Origin: JAIRLS01 sp031551455
GTDB taxonomy: Bacteria > Bacteroidota > Bacteroidia > Bacteroidales > UBA4181
Reading direction: 5' to 3'
Length of the DNA stretch: 64,000 nucleotides
Assembly (NCBI GenBank): GCA_031551455.1
Contig: JAVBNP010000006.1
Coordinates: 1-64,000, forward strand
A program made the translations under genes and the position numbers. This document shows, in pieces, positions 43,683-53,395 of the stretch (the stretch's first letter is position 1; each line of letters starts with the position of its first letter). The notes below the pieces were generated by a model. That model had not been told where the DNA came from, searched no databases, and was given only the letters and a program-made list of their open reading frames with translations.

Positions 43683-45345
43683 ATACAAAAAGATCGGTTC
43701 GCTCGAATCGGGTAACGTTGAATAGACCGCGATCGCTTAATTTTAACTCTGGAATAACAAGCAATGCCATGAACGACAAGGTCATAAAAGGCGCCGTTAA
43801 CACACATCCCATGTCTCGAGCCGCTGTATTGAGTGCTTCGTATTCGGCGGCAACTTCTTCTCCGGATGCGGATGACATTAATCCCGTAATATCTAACTTT
43901 AAGTCTATTAGATTTTTATTATATACAACTGCCAACCCGCCTTTTAAATCAATAATATGATTTATTGCTTTAACAATGGAATCATCATCACAACCAACCG
44001 CAATAATATGATGGCTGTCGTGAGCTACGGTGGAAACCAAGGCACCTTGTTTCAAACCGAATCCCCGAATAAATGCCACAGCGGGTTTTGCGGGTCGATA
44101 ACGATTCAAAACAATAAGTTTTAACGTATCTGTTTCCTTATCGGATTCGACAACAGTTCCGGGGTTAACCGGACAAAAAATTTGGTGCGTGAGCAAATCG
44201 CCGTTTACGGCTTGTATTACTTTCATTGTATCGGATGTTGCCGTAACGGCGATATCCGATACCGAAATTTTGGCGGCGCCGAAATGCCCCGGAAAAGATG
44301 TTTTTAGATTTCGATTTGTTTCCGACCAAAAAATCAAATCCGACTTCTCTCCCGCCCTATCGTACACGCAATCGCCTCGCAGGAAACTTTTACGTACGGT
44401 AAAATTTTGCAAATCGTCGACAACGATAAAATCGGCAGAAGTGCCCGGTTGGACCATTCCCAAATCTATTTGATAATGCTGGACGGGATTCAGTGTAGCG
44501 GCACGTATCACCGAAAATAAATCCACTCCTTCGGCAACACCTTTCGCAAGCATCCGATTAATGTGTCCGCGAAGTAAATCGTCGGGATGAAAATCGTCCG
44601 TACAAAACATCACGCCGGCGGGATATCGATTAATCAACGGAATCAATGCATCAAAATCTTTTGCTGCACTTCCATTGCGAATCAAAATCTTCATTCCCGA
44701 ACGAATCTTTTCTTCAGCTTCCTCCAACGTCGTACATTCATGATCGGTGGATATGATTGCCATGTCTTCCAAACTCCCGGCATGAACATATTTACGAAGT
44801 GCATCGCCCATAAGTCCGGGAGCATGTCCGTCAATCGGCTTCCCATATTTTCGGGCAACGGCAATTTTCGCCATCACTTCCGTATCGCCGTTTAACACTC
44901 CGGGGAAGTTCATCATTTCAGATAAATAATTTACTTTCTTATTTTGAAATAATTCGTTAATATCGTCAGCCGTTATACTAATTCCCGTTGATTCGAAAGA
45001 TGTAGCGGGAACACAGGCGGGCGCTCCGAAAACAAAACGAAACGGAATACGCTCGGCATTTTCCAACATAAAATCAATTCCCTCAATACCCGAAACATTA
45101 GCAATTTCGTGCGGATCGGAAACCGCCGCCAATGTACCATGCCGCACTGCCAAACGTGCAAACTCCGACGGCAATAACATAGAGCTTTCAATATGAACAT
45201 GCGCATCAACCAATCCGGGAAGAATAAAATAATCGAGAACCTTTGATAAGCGCTCTATCTTTTGTATGTGTGTGTCAAAATAAATACGACCGGGAAAAAC
45301 TTCACCCTTTACAATATCTACAATATTGCCTTCAATTGCTTCCAT
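43681..45345 (-). CDS. ade: Adenine deaminase
   Basis: 554 residues, full length for Ade. Amidohydrolase fold: the metal-binding LVDAHVHIESSMLLPSEFAR (DAHVHIES with the HxH pair), AAVSDPHEIANVSG, DGHAPGL, STDHECTTLEEAEEKI and a late FCTDDFHPDDLL. The C-terminal domain has VSTVAHDSHHIIAVG and NHIIDLKGGLAVV. It converts adenine to hypoxanthine in purine salvage. Encoded in the minus strand 166 bases downstream of mnmG, with a parS-like palindrome 20 bases before its ATG. Cytoplasmic. Confidence 0.95.
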   Translation of the reverse strand: MEAIEGNIVDIVKGEVFPGRIYFDTHIQKIERLSKVLDYFILPGLVDAHVHIESSMLLPSEFARLAVRHGTLAAVSDPHEIANVSGIEGIDFMLENAERIPFRFVFGAPACVPATSFESTGISITADDINELFQNKKVNYLSEMMNFPGVLNGDTEVMAKIAVARKYGKPIDGHAPGLMGDALRKYVHAGSLEDMAIISTDHECTTLEEAEEKIRSGMKILIRNGSAAKDFDALIPLINRYPAGVMFCTDDFHPDDLLRGHINRMLAKGVAEGVDLFSVIRAATLNPVQHYQIDLGMVQPGTSADFIVVDDLQNFTVRKSFLRGDCVYDRAGEKSDLIFWSETNRNLKTSFPGHFGAAKISVSDIAVTATSDTMKVIQAVNGDLLTHQIFCPVNPGTVVESDKETDTLKLIVLNRYRPAKPAVAFIRGFGLKQGALVSTVAHDSHHIIAVGCDDDSIVKAINHIIDLKGGLAVVYNKNLIDLKLDITGLMSSASGEEVAAEYEALNTAARDMGCVLTAPFMTLSFMALLVIPELKLSDRGLFNVTRFERTDLFV

Positions 45346-45364
45346 ATATTTCCTGCATTAAGAT

Positions 45365-45380
45365 TGTTCCACGTGGAACA
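45365..45380. other. parS-like site 1
   Basis: TGTTCCACGTGGAACA is a perfect 16-bp palindrome identical to the variant of the ParB-binding parS site known in several phyla (consensus TGTTtCACGTGaAACA). An identical copy stands 131 bp away. It lies just upstream of ade. Confidence 0.75.
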
Positions 45381-45495
45381 TTTTGCTAAAACACGAAATG
45401 CATCCATAAGGCTACTATCTTCGATGTCGACCACTTCAATTTCATTTTTTAATTCGACAAATATTTGTTTTCTTTTATCGACTCAACCAAAAAGA
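45381..45495. other. Spacer between the two parS-like sites
   Basis: 115 bases between the palindromes. The minus strand can be read as an open frame linked to a short MFHVEH peptide starting in the second site but interrupted by TGA; I regard it as non-coding. Confidence 0.35.
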
Positions 45496-45511
45496 TGTTC
45501 CACGTGGAACA
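45496..45511. other. parS-like site 2
   Basis: A second TGTTCCACGTGGAACA, identical to site 1, directly abutting the mnmG stop codon at 45512-45514. Two such sites next to mnmG point to a ParB loading centre near the chromosome origin. Confidence 0.78.
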
Positions 45512-47389
45512 TTACCTCCCAAAATGAACTAATAACACGTTAATATCGGAAGGTGAAACTCCGGGTATCCTTGAAGCATGACCGATAGTTTGCGGTTTAA
45601 TTCGAGACAATTTAATGCGCGCTTCGGTCGACAAGGAATTAATTTTTCGGAAATCAAATCCCGAAGGAATTACAATATTTTCCAACCGTTCGAGTTTTTG
45701 AGCGTTTGCCTTTTCGCGCTCAATATACCCCGAGTACTTGATGCAAATTTCAGCTGCTTCCAAAATCTCATCCTTCCGGCTTGGAATGGAATCAAGCAAT
45801 GTTATAAACTCGGGGATTCGCTCGGCTAACTCCTGTATGGCCACTTGCGGTCGCATCACCAAATCGACAAGTTTTACCGTTTGTCGGATGGGCGATGTTT
45901 CTGTTTCGGATAAATAATCATTGACAGAGTCGGGCGATATGCTGTATTTAGCAACAAAATCAATAATCTTGTCTCGATAATTGATTTTCTCTTGCAACAA
46001 GTCGTATCGTCGGTGCGATGCCAAGCCTAATTCATATGATAAGGGAGTAAGTCGCACATCGGCATCATCTTGTCGCAATAAAATACGATATTCGGCACGC
46101 GAAGTAAACATACGATATGGTTCGTCCACACCTTTGGATACCAAATCATCGATCAATACACCGATATATGCTTGGTCGCGTCGCAAAATAAATTCGGATT
46201 CGCTGCGAAGCTTTCGCACGGCATTAATTCCCGCCATTAATCCTTGGGCGGCAGCCTCTTCATAACCGGTCGTTCCATTGATTTGCCCGGCAAAATAAAG
46301 ATTTTGTATCTGCTTCGTCTCTAACGTATGATACAATTGTGCGGGCGAAAAAAAATCATATTCGATGGCATATCCGGGACGAAACAGTTTCACGTTTTCT
46401 AAACCTTCGACATTCTTTAATGCTTCCCATTGAATGTTCCAAGGGAGCGACGAAGAAAATCCGTTAATATAATACTCGTCGGTATCGGTTCCTTCGGGTT
46501 CAAGAAAAAGATGGTGCGAATCCTTCGCGGCAAATGTAACGATTTTATCTTCGATACTCGGACAATAACGCGGCCCGATGCTTTGTATCGTTCCGTTGTA
46601 CATGGGCGAATCGACAAATCCCCGTTCCAAAATCCGATGAACATCGGGATTGGTGTACGCAATGTAACAAGGACGTTGGCGTAATTCATTTTTAACATCG
46701 GGTAAATAGGAAAATTGATGAATGACCGAATCACCATCTTGTCGCTGCAATTTTTCGAAATTAATGCTTCGCCCTTCGATTCGTGCCGGAGTTCCGGTTT
46801 TCATCCGTCCGACTTCAAATCCGAGTTCGTGCAATTGTTCGGATAATCCTTTGGATGCCGGCTCGGCTACTCTCCCACCCTCCGTCTTCACACGTCCGAC
46901 ATGCATCAAACCGTTTAAAAAAGTTCCATTTGTGAGAATGATTGCTTGCGCACGAAACGTAACACCCAATCGAGTAACAACACCGCATGCAACACCATCC
47001 TCAATGACAAGCGAAATCACCCCGTCTTGCCAAATATCCAAATTCGGTGTCGATTCAAGCGTTCGCCTCCACTCCGCCGAAAATTTCATCCGGTCACATT
47101 GTGCTCGCGGGCTCCACATCGCCGGGCCTTTTGAAAGATTAAGCATTCGAAATTGGATGGTGGTACGATCGGTAACGATTCCCGAACGACCTCCGAGCGC
47201 GTCGATTTCGCGCACGATTTGTCCCTTGGCAATACCTCCCATTGCGGGATTGCATGACATTTGGGCAATCTTTTCCATATCGAACGTGATCAATAAAACC
47301 GATGCTCCCATACCTGCGGCGGCACAAGCAGCTTCACACCCGGCATGTCCGGCCCCGACAATTATAATATCATATTGCGGTAAATTCAT
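45512..47389 (-). CDS. mnmG: tRNA uridine-5-carboxymethylaminomethyl modification enzyme MnmG (GidA)
   Basis: 625 residues from ATG 47389 (a TTG two codons earlier is possible). FAD-binding GAGHAGCEAACAAAGMG, SCNPAMGGIAKGQIVREIDA, TGTFLNGLMHVG, KTGTPARI, YCPSIEDKI and FAGQINGTTGYEEAAAQG are textbook MnmG. With MnmE it makes the cmnm5U34 modification of tRNA wobble positions, using FAD and folate. It has a promoter of the TAnnTTTG type 14 bases upstream on the minus strand. Full length, normal for the family. MnmG genes often lie near the chromosome origin, consistent with the adjacent parS-like sites. Confidence 0.97.
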   Translation of the reverse strand: MNLPQYDIIIVGAGHAGCEAACAAAGMGASVLLITFDMEKIAQMSCNPAMGGIAKGQIVREIDALGGRSGIVTDRTTIQFRMLNLSKGPAMWSPRAQCDRMKFSAEWRRTLESTPNLDIWQDGVISLVIEDGVACGVVTRLGVTFRAQAIILTNGTFLNGLMHVGRVKTEGGRVAEPASKGLSEQLHELGFEVGRMKTGTPARIEGRSINFEKLQRQDGDSVIHQFSYLPDVKNELRQRPCYIAYTNPDVHRILERGFVDSPMYNGTIQSIGPRYCPSIEDKIVTFAAKDSHHLFLEPEGTDTDEYYINGFSSSLPWNIQWEALKNVEGLENVKLFRPGYAIEYDFFSPAQLYHTLETKQIQNLYFAGQINGTTGYEEAAAQGLMAGINAVRKLRSESEFILRRDQAYIGVLIDDLVSKGVDEPYRMFTSRAEYRILLRQDDADVRLTPLSYELGLASHRRYDLLQEKINYRDKIIDFVAKYSISPDSVNDYLSETETSPIRQTVKLVDLVMRPQVAIQELAERIPEFITLLDSIPSRKDEILEAAEICIKYSGYIEREKANAQKLERLENIVIPSGFDFRKINSLSTEARIKLSRIKPQTIGHASRIPGVSPSDINVLLVHFGR

Positions 47390-47409
47390 CTTCAAACTAA
47401 ATTCGGCAA

Positions 47410-47417
47410 CAAAGATA
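47410..47417 (-). promoter_or_regulatory. Putative -7 element (TATCTTTG) for mnmG
   Basis: The minus strand reads TATCTTTG, matching TAnnTTTG, 20 bases before ATG 47389. Confidence 0.55.
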
Positions 47418-47842
47418 CCAAAAGATTGTTACAGGTATAAATCTCGAAAATCATCGTAGAATTTACGATCGGTCATCATCAATATTGAATGATCGGATTA
47501 AAGTAAAAACAGGGTGAACTTCGGTTAATTTAGATAATTTTCAACAAACAATCACCAAGCAAAGAGCATATCAAAACTATCGGTTCTTTGAAACGAACTT
47601 GCAAATTCAACGGAGTTGAATCCGGTATTTATCGGGTAAAGATTAACAAGACATTTATTATTTCACGATTTTACACGGTAATATTCACGCAATGTCCGTT
47701 TCGGGGTTGTTTTTTGGTATTTTATCAAATAAAATAAACAAAAATATCGATCGTCTATTCATCAATTTATACCTCAATTTCGAATTCCGAAAAAGATTAA
47801 AAATACAAAAGCGAATAAATTCGTTCATTTTTGTGGAGAATT

Positions 47843-47874
47843 TTTGGAAATAGTCTAATTAGTAAATATTTTTG
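47843..47874 (+). promoter_or_regulatory. Promoter of the T9SS adhesin locus
   Basis: TTTG at 47843-47846 and TATTTTTG at 47867-47874 match the Bacteroidota -33 TTTG and -7 TAnnTTTG boxes with a 20-base spacer. The adhesin ATG follows 36 bases later. This is the best-formed promoter in the window. Confidence 0.65.
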
Positions 47875-47909
47875 CTCAATCATTTTTAAAGGAACTTAAT
47901 TTTATCGAT

Positions 47910-50672
47910 ATGATAAACGTACTTCCGTTCGGAAAAAAAGTTGTCTTTATCGTTGCTGCCCTCATGCTTGCATGGGGTCAAACGATTTCGTACGCCCAAA
48001 CATATTTTACTCCATCCAATCCGACCTGTACGCCCGGAACCATTACGCCGGGTATTTCGAATAATGAATTCAAAATAAGCATCAATTACGGAAGAGCGAT
48101 GCAAATAAGTCCGTCTCCTACCGTAACTTTTACAGGTTTTTCGGGAACGGAAGAATCCGAAGTTTTTCCGAATGCCCCTCAATATTTTTGGTCCGACGGA
48201 AACAAAAAGCTCGATATCGTTTATGTTGTAGACCCGACCAAGCGAGTCAATCGATCCGGAATTACCGCAACCATAAACCCCATACAATCGAGTACGCCCG
48301 GATTATGGGCAAATCCCGCAGGGGTTACTTTTAATGTCGCACTCGGACAATCTACGGGAACAATAAGCTTTTCTCCGCAAAATATTAATATCAGTTCCGG
48401 TAGTCCGTTTACCATGACGGTAGATTATTCCGATCCTATGAATAACGAAGCCCCCGACGTTACTTTTCAACCGGATCTTATTGCCTCAAATATCCTTCAA
48501 GGAATGATGTATAGTTGGCAAACCAACAAACAGTGTATTATTTCATACACTGTAACCGATGACGGCAATAATCACGGAAGCATCGGCGTAACCATAGCGG
48601 CAACGGATGCCGGCGATGTTCCCGCCGCTAATGCAACCGGCTCGTTTCTCGTCGATTTCAAAAAGCCGGCCTGTACGGTAACCGCCGATCCCTCAAGCAT
48701 CGGGCCCAACACAACCGCACTTACCATCACGTTGGTGTATGATGAAGAAATGGACGTCTCTCCCCCTTCCATCGCTTTTTCGAACGGATTCAATCCGACC
48801 CCTGCCGCCGGGACAGGTTGGTTGGTCAATAAAACAACATATGTAGCCAAATACACCATTACGTCAAGCAATTTAAATACGCAATCGGTAATTACCGTTG
48901 CCAATGCCAAGGATCTTGCGGGAAATATTCAAATTCAAAACAGTGACGCCATATTGACCATTGATCAACGTAAACCGCAAGTGAAAAGGGTTACCATGAT
49001 ACCGTCGAGCATTAATCGCGGCATCAGCACGGCAACATTAGAAGTGGAATTCGAAAATGCCGATGCCATGGCCACCGGAGATATACCAAGCATTATTTTT
49101 GCCCCCGATATGTCGACGGTATTGACCGGAGGACCGAGCAGTTGGAACGGAATGGTTTATTCGCGAGAATATATTATTAATACGTCCAACAACACAACCA
49201 TGCAACCCAATGTAGCGGTTACGGTAAGCGGAGCAAAAGATAATAAGGGTACCATCATTGATCCAACAACCAAAACAAATGTTTTCAGTGTGGACATGAC
49301 CGGTGTTACTTGTCGTTCGGTTGTGTTTGACCCCGCAAAATTACAATTGGGCGTTGCATCCATGAAAATGACAATCACATACGAAGCACCCATGCAGGCC
49401 GTAAATCCGACCATTGTTTTTGTTGATGCTCAGAATAATCCCATAACCGACGCCAACAATAACCTGTTTAATGCACCGTCATTTGTTTGGACATCAACGA
49501 CCGTATGCGAGGTAACTTACCCCTTAAAACCGAATCCGCAATTGCAAATTCTTGATATACATGCGCGCATTACCGGAGCAAAACGGGCCTCCGACGGCAG
49601 TACGCAAGTTCCGTATCTGTCGACTTCGAGTTTCATGGCCGACTTGAAGGATTTGGGCGCCGTGGTAACGCCAAGCGCCGATCCCGTTAAATGTACCGAT
49701 TCGGAACTTCAATTGCGTATTGCATTCAATCAAATAATGATCCCGACGGCCGAAAATATCAACATTGCCGATTTGCCCGATTACGATTATAAATATGATT
49801 TTTTACAATTCGAAAAAACCGAGTGGACGGACAACAGTACGGCAGTAGTTACTTATCGTGTGGAGGCCGATAAAAATTCCACGGGAAGCGTCAAAGTATG
49901 GGTTCACAATCTGCAAAATGCCGGAGGAAGAGCTTTCGATAAGGAATACGGTAATGTATTTTCTGCCGAATCGAATCCGCCGACCATCGACAATGCCATT
50001 TACACATCGCCCTTGTGCCACAATGACGCAACCGGCAGTATCAATTTGACCGTTTCGGGCGGAAATCCCGGATATACGTACGAATGGTCAAAAGACGGCG
50101 GAACGCCTGCTTTAGGCACACTACCGAATATTATCGATTTGGGTCCGGGACAATATATCGTTAAAGCATATGGTAGCGATCGTTGTTTTGCCTCTTCGTC
50201 GGGGGTACTCAATAATCCCGATGCCATTATTTTGACGACTGAGGTGGTTCAAAATGTCGTTCGAAAGGATGACGGTATCATTCAAATGACTGCGGAAGGC
50301 GGAACGCCCGATTACAGGTATTATGTTGACGGAACGCCGTATACCGACGGTCGTGTCGAAAATTTGAAGGTCGGAACTTACGCGCTTGCGGTAGTGGACG
50401 CCAATAGTTGTACGGCCACCGATCAAGCCGTAATTGCAGACCATCGAATTCCCACGGCGTTTACACCCAACGAAGACGGGTACAATGACATGTTCATGGA
50501 GGGAAATCGCGTAAAAATTTTCGATCGCAACGGAACCCTTTTACATGAAGGCGATAACGGATGGGACGGCAAATATAAAGGCCAAGTCATGCGTCCGGCC
50601 GTATATTTTTACATTGTCACGTTTCCCGACGGATCGATAAAGAAAGGAAGCGTACAAATATTCAAGAAATAA
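47910..50672 (+). CDS. SprB-type T9SS surface protein with gliding-type C-terminal domain
   Basis: 920 residues. Signal peptide ending near residue 30 (ISYAQTYF). Six tandem beta domains of about 100-117 residues start at about residues 33, 150, 252, 356, 466 and 583; each has a recurring core such as FKISINYGRAM, FTMTVDYSDPM, ALTITLVYDEEMD and MKMTITYEAPMQ, resembling Big/Ig-like adhesion repeats. Two SprB-like repeats follow at about 693-843 (CHNDATGSINLTVSGGNPGY, TEVVQNV...GIIQMTAEGG). The end is a gliding-motility/CHU_C domain (PTAFTPNEDGYNDMF, WDGKYKGQVMRPAVYFYIV), the T9SS type B signal. Secreted to the surface, probably with the SprF-like protein encoded at 52392. Substrate unknown. 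Confidence 0.87.
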   Translation: MINVLPFGKKVVFIVAALMLAWGQTISYAQTYFTPSNPTCTPGTITPGISNNEFKISINYGRAMQISPSPTVTFTGFSGTEESEVFPNAPQYFWSDGNKKLDIVYVVDPTKRVNRSGITATINPIQSSTPGLWANPAGVTFNVALGQSTGTISFSPQNINISSGSPFTMTVDYSDPMNNEAPDVTFQPDLIASNILQGMMYSWQTNKQCIISYTVTDDGNNHGSIGVTIAATDAGDVPAANATGSFLVDFKKPACTVTADPSSIGPNTTALTITLVYDEEMDVSPPSIAFSNGFNPTPAAGTGWLVNKTTYVAKYTITSSNLNTQSVITVANAKDLAGNIQIQNSDAILTIDQRKPQVKRVTMIPSSINRGISTATLEVEFENADAMATGDIPSIIFAPDMSTVLTGGPSSWNGMVYSREYIINTSNNTTMQPNVAVTVSGAKDNKGTIIDPTTKTNVFSVDMTGVTCRSVVFDPAKLQLGVASMKMTITYEAPMQAVNPTIVFVDAQNNPITDANNNLFNAPSFVWTSTTVCEVTYPLKPNPQLQILDIHARITGAKRASDGSTQVPYLSTSSFMADLKDLGAVVTPSADPVKCTDSELQLRIAFNQIMIPTAENINIADLPDYDYKYDFLQFEKTEWTDNSTAVVTYRVEADKNSTGSVKVWVHNLQNAGGRAFDKEYGNVFSAESNPPTIDNAIYTSPLCHNDATGSINLTVSGGNPGYTYEWSKDGGTPALGTLPNIIDLGPGQYIVKAYGSDRCFASSSGVLNNPDAIILTTEVVQNVVRKDDGIIQMTAEGGTPDYRYYVDGTPYTDGRVENLKVGTYALAVVDANSCTATDQAVIADHRIPTAFTPNEDGYNDMFMEGNRVKIFDRNGTLLHEGDNGWDGKYKGQVMRPAVYFYIVTFPDGSIKKGSVQIFKK

Positions 50673-50673
50673 A

Positions 50674-52386
50674 ATGCTCATGAGATATATTTCCCGCATC
50701 GTTATTTTTCTAATTGTCGGTCTCCTCGCCATCCCCGCATCGGGACAAAAAAAGGGTGAAACCGGTCAGGACTATTTCAAAAGACAGGAATATGCGCTTG
50801 CCGTAAAGGCATTTGAAAAAGAACTGAAAAAAGCTAAAAAGAAAAAATCGGAACAAGCCCGAGTCGAAGCGTACATCGGGATGTCGTATTATTACATGAA
50901 CAAACCGCGAGAGGCATCAACAAGGTTGAAAAAGGGAATCGACCTCGGGTACAAAAAGGCCGATGCTTATGCCGTTTACGGTCTTTCATTGCAAAAACAG
51001 GAAAAATACACGGAAGCGCTCGAAGCATTTAATCAATGCATCAAAACGGACAGCAAATATCCCAACATCAATCTGTACATCCAATCATGCAATTATGCGA
51101 TGGAACATCCCGAGCCGAATACCCAAATCGTATTGCGTTCGTCGAAAGTAAATACGGACGGCAGCGAGTACGGTATCTCGCCGGGTCCCGAAGGGGAAAT
51201 TTTCTTTTCGCGTGCTCCCGTTAAAGGGCGCATCGATCCGCGAACGGGATTGGCGTATACCGACGTATATGTCTGCAAGCTTGACGGAAATGATCTTACG
51301 AAGCCCGAAAAGGAAAAAGCATTCATGAAAGCGTATTACAACACGGGCGTATTTTCGTATGATACACGTACCAAGAATATATACATGACCGTTTGCGACC
51401 CGAAAGGTAAATGCGGAATATATAAAAGCCCGTACAACCGAAACAAATGGGGCAAACCCGAACCGGTTCTCATTAACGATAAATATGACATGGTGCATCC
51501 TGCCGTCACCAACGACGGCAATCGGCTCTATTTTTCGTCCAATGCACCGGGCGGATTCGGCAAAACCGATATTTGGTACGTTGATCGTGTCTCCGATGAC
51601 AAATGGAGCGATCCGATTAATGCGGGAAATAAAATTAACACTCCCGGGCGTGAAGAATTTCCATTTGCCGGCGAAAGCGGATTCCTTTATTTTGCTTCCG
51701 ACGGTCATCCGGGATTCGGAGGATTGGATATTTTTTGGTCAACGGCTGAAGGAAACGCAATCGGTACGCCGCAAAATCTTGGACGTCCTTTCAACAGCGG
51801 AGCAGATGATTTTAACTTGACCACTACGGGCGACAAGGGCCTGCTTATCTCTTCGCGAAACATCAATACGGGCGATGATATTTACATTTTCGCGAAAGCG
51901 GATCTTACGAAAACCGAAATTGCGGAAGAGGAAGAAAAAGAAACCGAATCTGAACCGATTCCGGAAACAAAGCCCGAGCCGGTTATCGTGGAACAACCCG
52001 AACCCGAGCCGATTGTCGTAGAACCCGTCAAACCGAGACCGGACAATTTCGCCGTCATTTATTTCGATTTCAATCGATTTGTCCCGCAACGCGAATACCG
52101 TCAACAATACGACGAAATTGCGGCACAAATGAAAGCATATCCCAATGCAACGTTTGAGATTGCAGGGTATGCCGATCCCCGAGGCGGAAGGGAATTTAAC
52201 TCCGAACTTTCGGATAAACGTGCGGAATACATTGCAAAACGTTTGGTTGACAGAGGTGTTCCGAAAAGTAATTTGATCATCAAAGGTTACGGATTCACTG
52301 ATCCCGCGGAACCGAATGCCTCTACGGAGGAAGAATTCCAAAAAAATCGACGGGTGGAAATACGTATTATTAAAACCACGAATTAA
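50674..52386 (+). CDS. TPR/beta-propeller/OmpA lipid-envelope protein of T9SS type (PorE/SprE-like layout)
   Basis: 570 residues; starts one base after the adhesin stop. Signal peptide (IFLIVGLLAIPASG), TPR helices (about 25-140), then a PD40/WD40-type propeller (about 150-400) with YDMVHPAVTNDGNRLYFSSN and EEFPFAGESGFLYFASDGHP, an acidic Pro-rich linker (EPEPIVVEPVKPRPD), and an OmpA domain (about 460-570) with FDFNRFVPQ and GYADPRGG...LSDKRAEYIAKRL, keeping the peptidoglycan-binding Asp and Arg. The layout resembles PorE of Porphyromonas, minus the carboxypeptidase-regulatory domain, and SprD-like partners of SprB loci. Likely a peptidoglycan tether for the secretion apparatus or adhesin. 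Confidence 0.82.
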   Translation: MLMRYISRIVIFLIVGLLAIPASGQKKGETGQDYFKRQEYALAVKAFEKELKKAKKKKSEQARVEAYIGMSYYYMNKPREASTRLKKGIDLGYKKADAYAVYGLSLQKQEKYTEALEAFNQCIKTDSKYPNINLYIQSCNYAMEHPEPNTQIVLRSSKVNTDGSEYGISPGPEGEIFFSRAPVKGRIDPRTGLAYTDVYVCKLDGNDLTKPEKEKAFMKAYYNTGVFSYDTRTKNIYMTVCDPKGKCGIYKSPYNRNKWGKPEPVLINDKYDMVHPAVTNDGNRLYFSSNAPGGFGKTDIWYVDRVSDDKWSDPINAGNKINTPGREEFPFAGESGFLYFASDGHPGFGGLDIFWSTAEGNAIGTPQNLGRPFNSGADDFNLTTTGDKGLLISSRNINTGDDIYIFAKADLTKTEIAEEEEKETESEPIPETKPEPVIVEQPEPEPIVVEPVKPRPDNFAVIYFDFNRFVPQREYRQQYDEIAAQMKAYPNATFEIAGYADPRGGREFNSELSDKRAEYIAKRLVDRGVPKSNLIIKGYGFTDPAEPNASTEEEFQKNRRVEIRIIKTTN

Positions 52387-52391
52387 TCAAC

Positions 52392-53330
52392 ATGAGGATC
52401 ATCAAAAAATATCGAGTAATACGTCGAATTGTTGCAACGGTTGCGATATGCACCATATCGGGTAACCTGTTTGCGCAAAGCGACATACTCCTGACGCAAC
52501 AATGGCTGTCGCGTATCAACATGAATCCGGCAGCAACGGGAAATTCGGACAACATTGACGTATTTGTGCTTTTGCGTCAACAATGGGAAGGATTCGAGAA
52601 TGCTCCCGAAACGGGCGTTGTGAACGTACACAGCTATTTTGATCGTATCCGATCGGGCCTCGGGCTGACGGCCATGTACGATAAAATCGGCGTGGGCAAC
52701 AATACCGTTAATGCAAAATTGGCGTATGCCTTTCATTTCAACATCGGCGAAAGTTGGCTGATGTCGCTCGGATTGTCGGGCGGCGTCGAACAACGAGTCT
52801 TCGATCCGTCGAAACAATTTTTCCTCGACGAAAGCGATCCCGAAATTCCGCACGAAAAAATATCGCAAATATCTCCTGATGTCGACTTTGGTTTCGAACT
52901 TTCGTCGGAACGGTTTCTGTTTGGCGCATCGGCAACACATCTGTTGAAACTTCCCGACCAAGCGACCACCAAACAAGATGCGCAACAATATTACGCATAT
53001 GCGCGCTACAAACAACCGCTCGGTGAATCAGTAGCGCTTCTTGCAGGCGTTCGCGGAAGCAACTTCGATACGAAATATTTTCTGGAGGGTAACTTGACGG
53101 CAATGTTCTTCGATAAGTTTTGGATCGGAGGAGCTTTTCGTCCCGATAATGCAGTAGCGGGGTTTGCCGGTTTGCAACTCGGTTTTTTCCGACTGGGTTA
53201 TGCGTACGATTATTCGATCGGAAGCACCGCATCACTCGCCAAAAATTCGCACGAGATTGTTGTTTCGTTAAAAATCGGAAAACCCAAAAGAACCATCAAC
53301 ACCAAATCTCCGCGATTTATCGAAAATTAG
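52392..53330 (+). CDS. PorP/SprF-family T9SS outer-membrane protein
   Basis: 312 residues. Signal peptide to about residue 30 (TISGNLFAQSD), then the family signature QQWLSRINMNPAATGNSDN, followed by LLRQQWEGFENAPETGVVN and paired beta strands to the C-terminus (FFRLGYAYDYSIG, HEIVVSLKIG). SprF-like proteins help export or anchor the SprB-type adhesin encoded with them; here the 47910-50672 adhesin. Five bases after the OmpA gene, so cotranscribed. A second member is encoded at 63149. Confidence 0.9.
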   Translation: MRIIKKYRVIRRIVATVAICTISGNLFAQSDILLTQQWLSRINMNPAATGNSDNIDVFVLLRQQWEGFENAPETGVVNVHSYFDRIRSGLGLTAMYDKIGVGNNTVNAKLAYAFHFNIGESWLMSLGLSGGVEQRVFDPSKQFFLDESDPEIPHEKISQISPDVDFGFELSSERFLFGASATHLLKLPDQATTKQDAQQYYAYARYKQPLGESVALLAGVRGSNFDTKYFLEGNLTAMFFDKFWIGGAFRPDNAVAGFAGLQLGFFRLGYAYDYSIGSTASLAKNSHEIVVSLKIGKPKRTINTKSPRFIEN

Positions 53331-53395
53331 CATCAAGCAACTTATTGATCATCTGTTAAGTATATAAAAATCTAATCATTTAAACAAAAATCATC

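Larger units (their letters stand above)
47390..47909. other. Divergent intergenic region between mnmG and the adhesin locus
   Basis: No gene seen. It holds the mnmG promoter (47410-47417), a small ATTCAAC/GTTGAAT hairpin (47605-47621) and a complete-looking promoter for the adhesin locus (47843-47874). The rest is AT-rich. Confidence 0.5.

Noticed and set aside
45390..45511. Short peptide MFHVEH... starting in the second parS-like site
   Set aside because: The frame stops after nine codons at TGA. MFHVEH is simply the translation of the palindrome, and the frame after the stop has no start near it.
46722..47459. 245-codon plus-strand open frame
   Set aside because: Lies entirely antisense to mnmG, whose reading is certain; the composition is the reverse shadow of its codon use.
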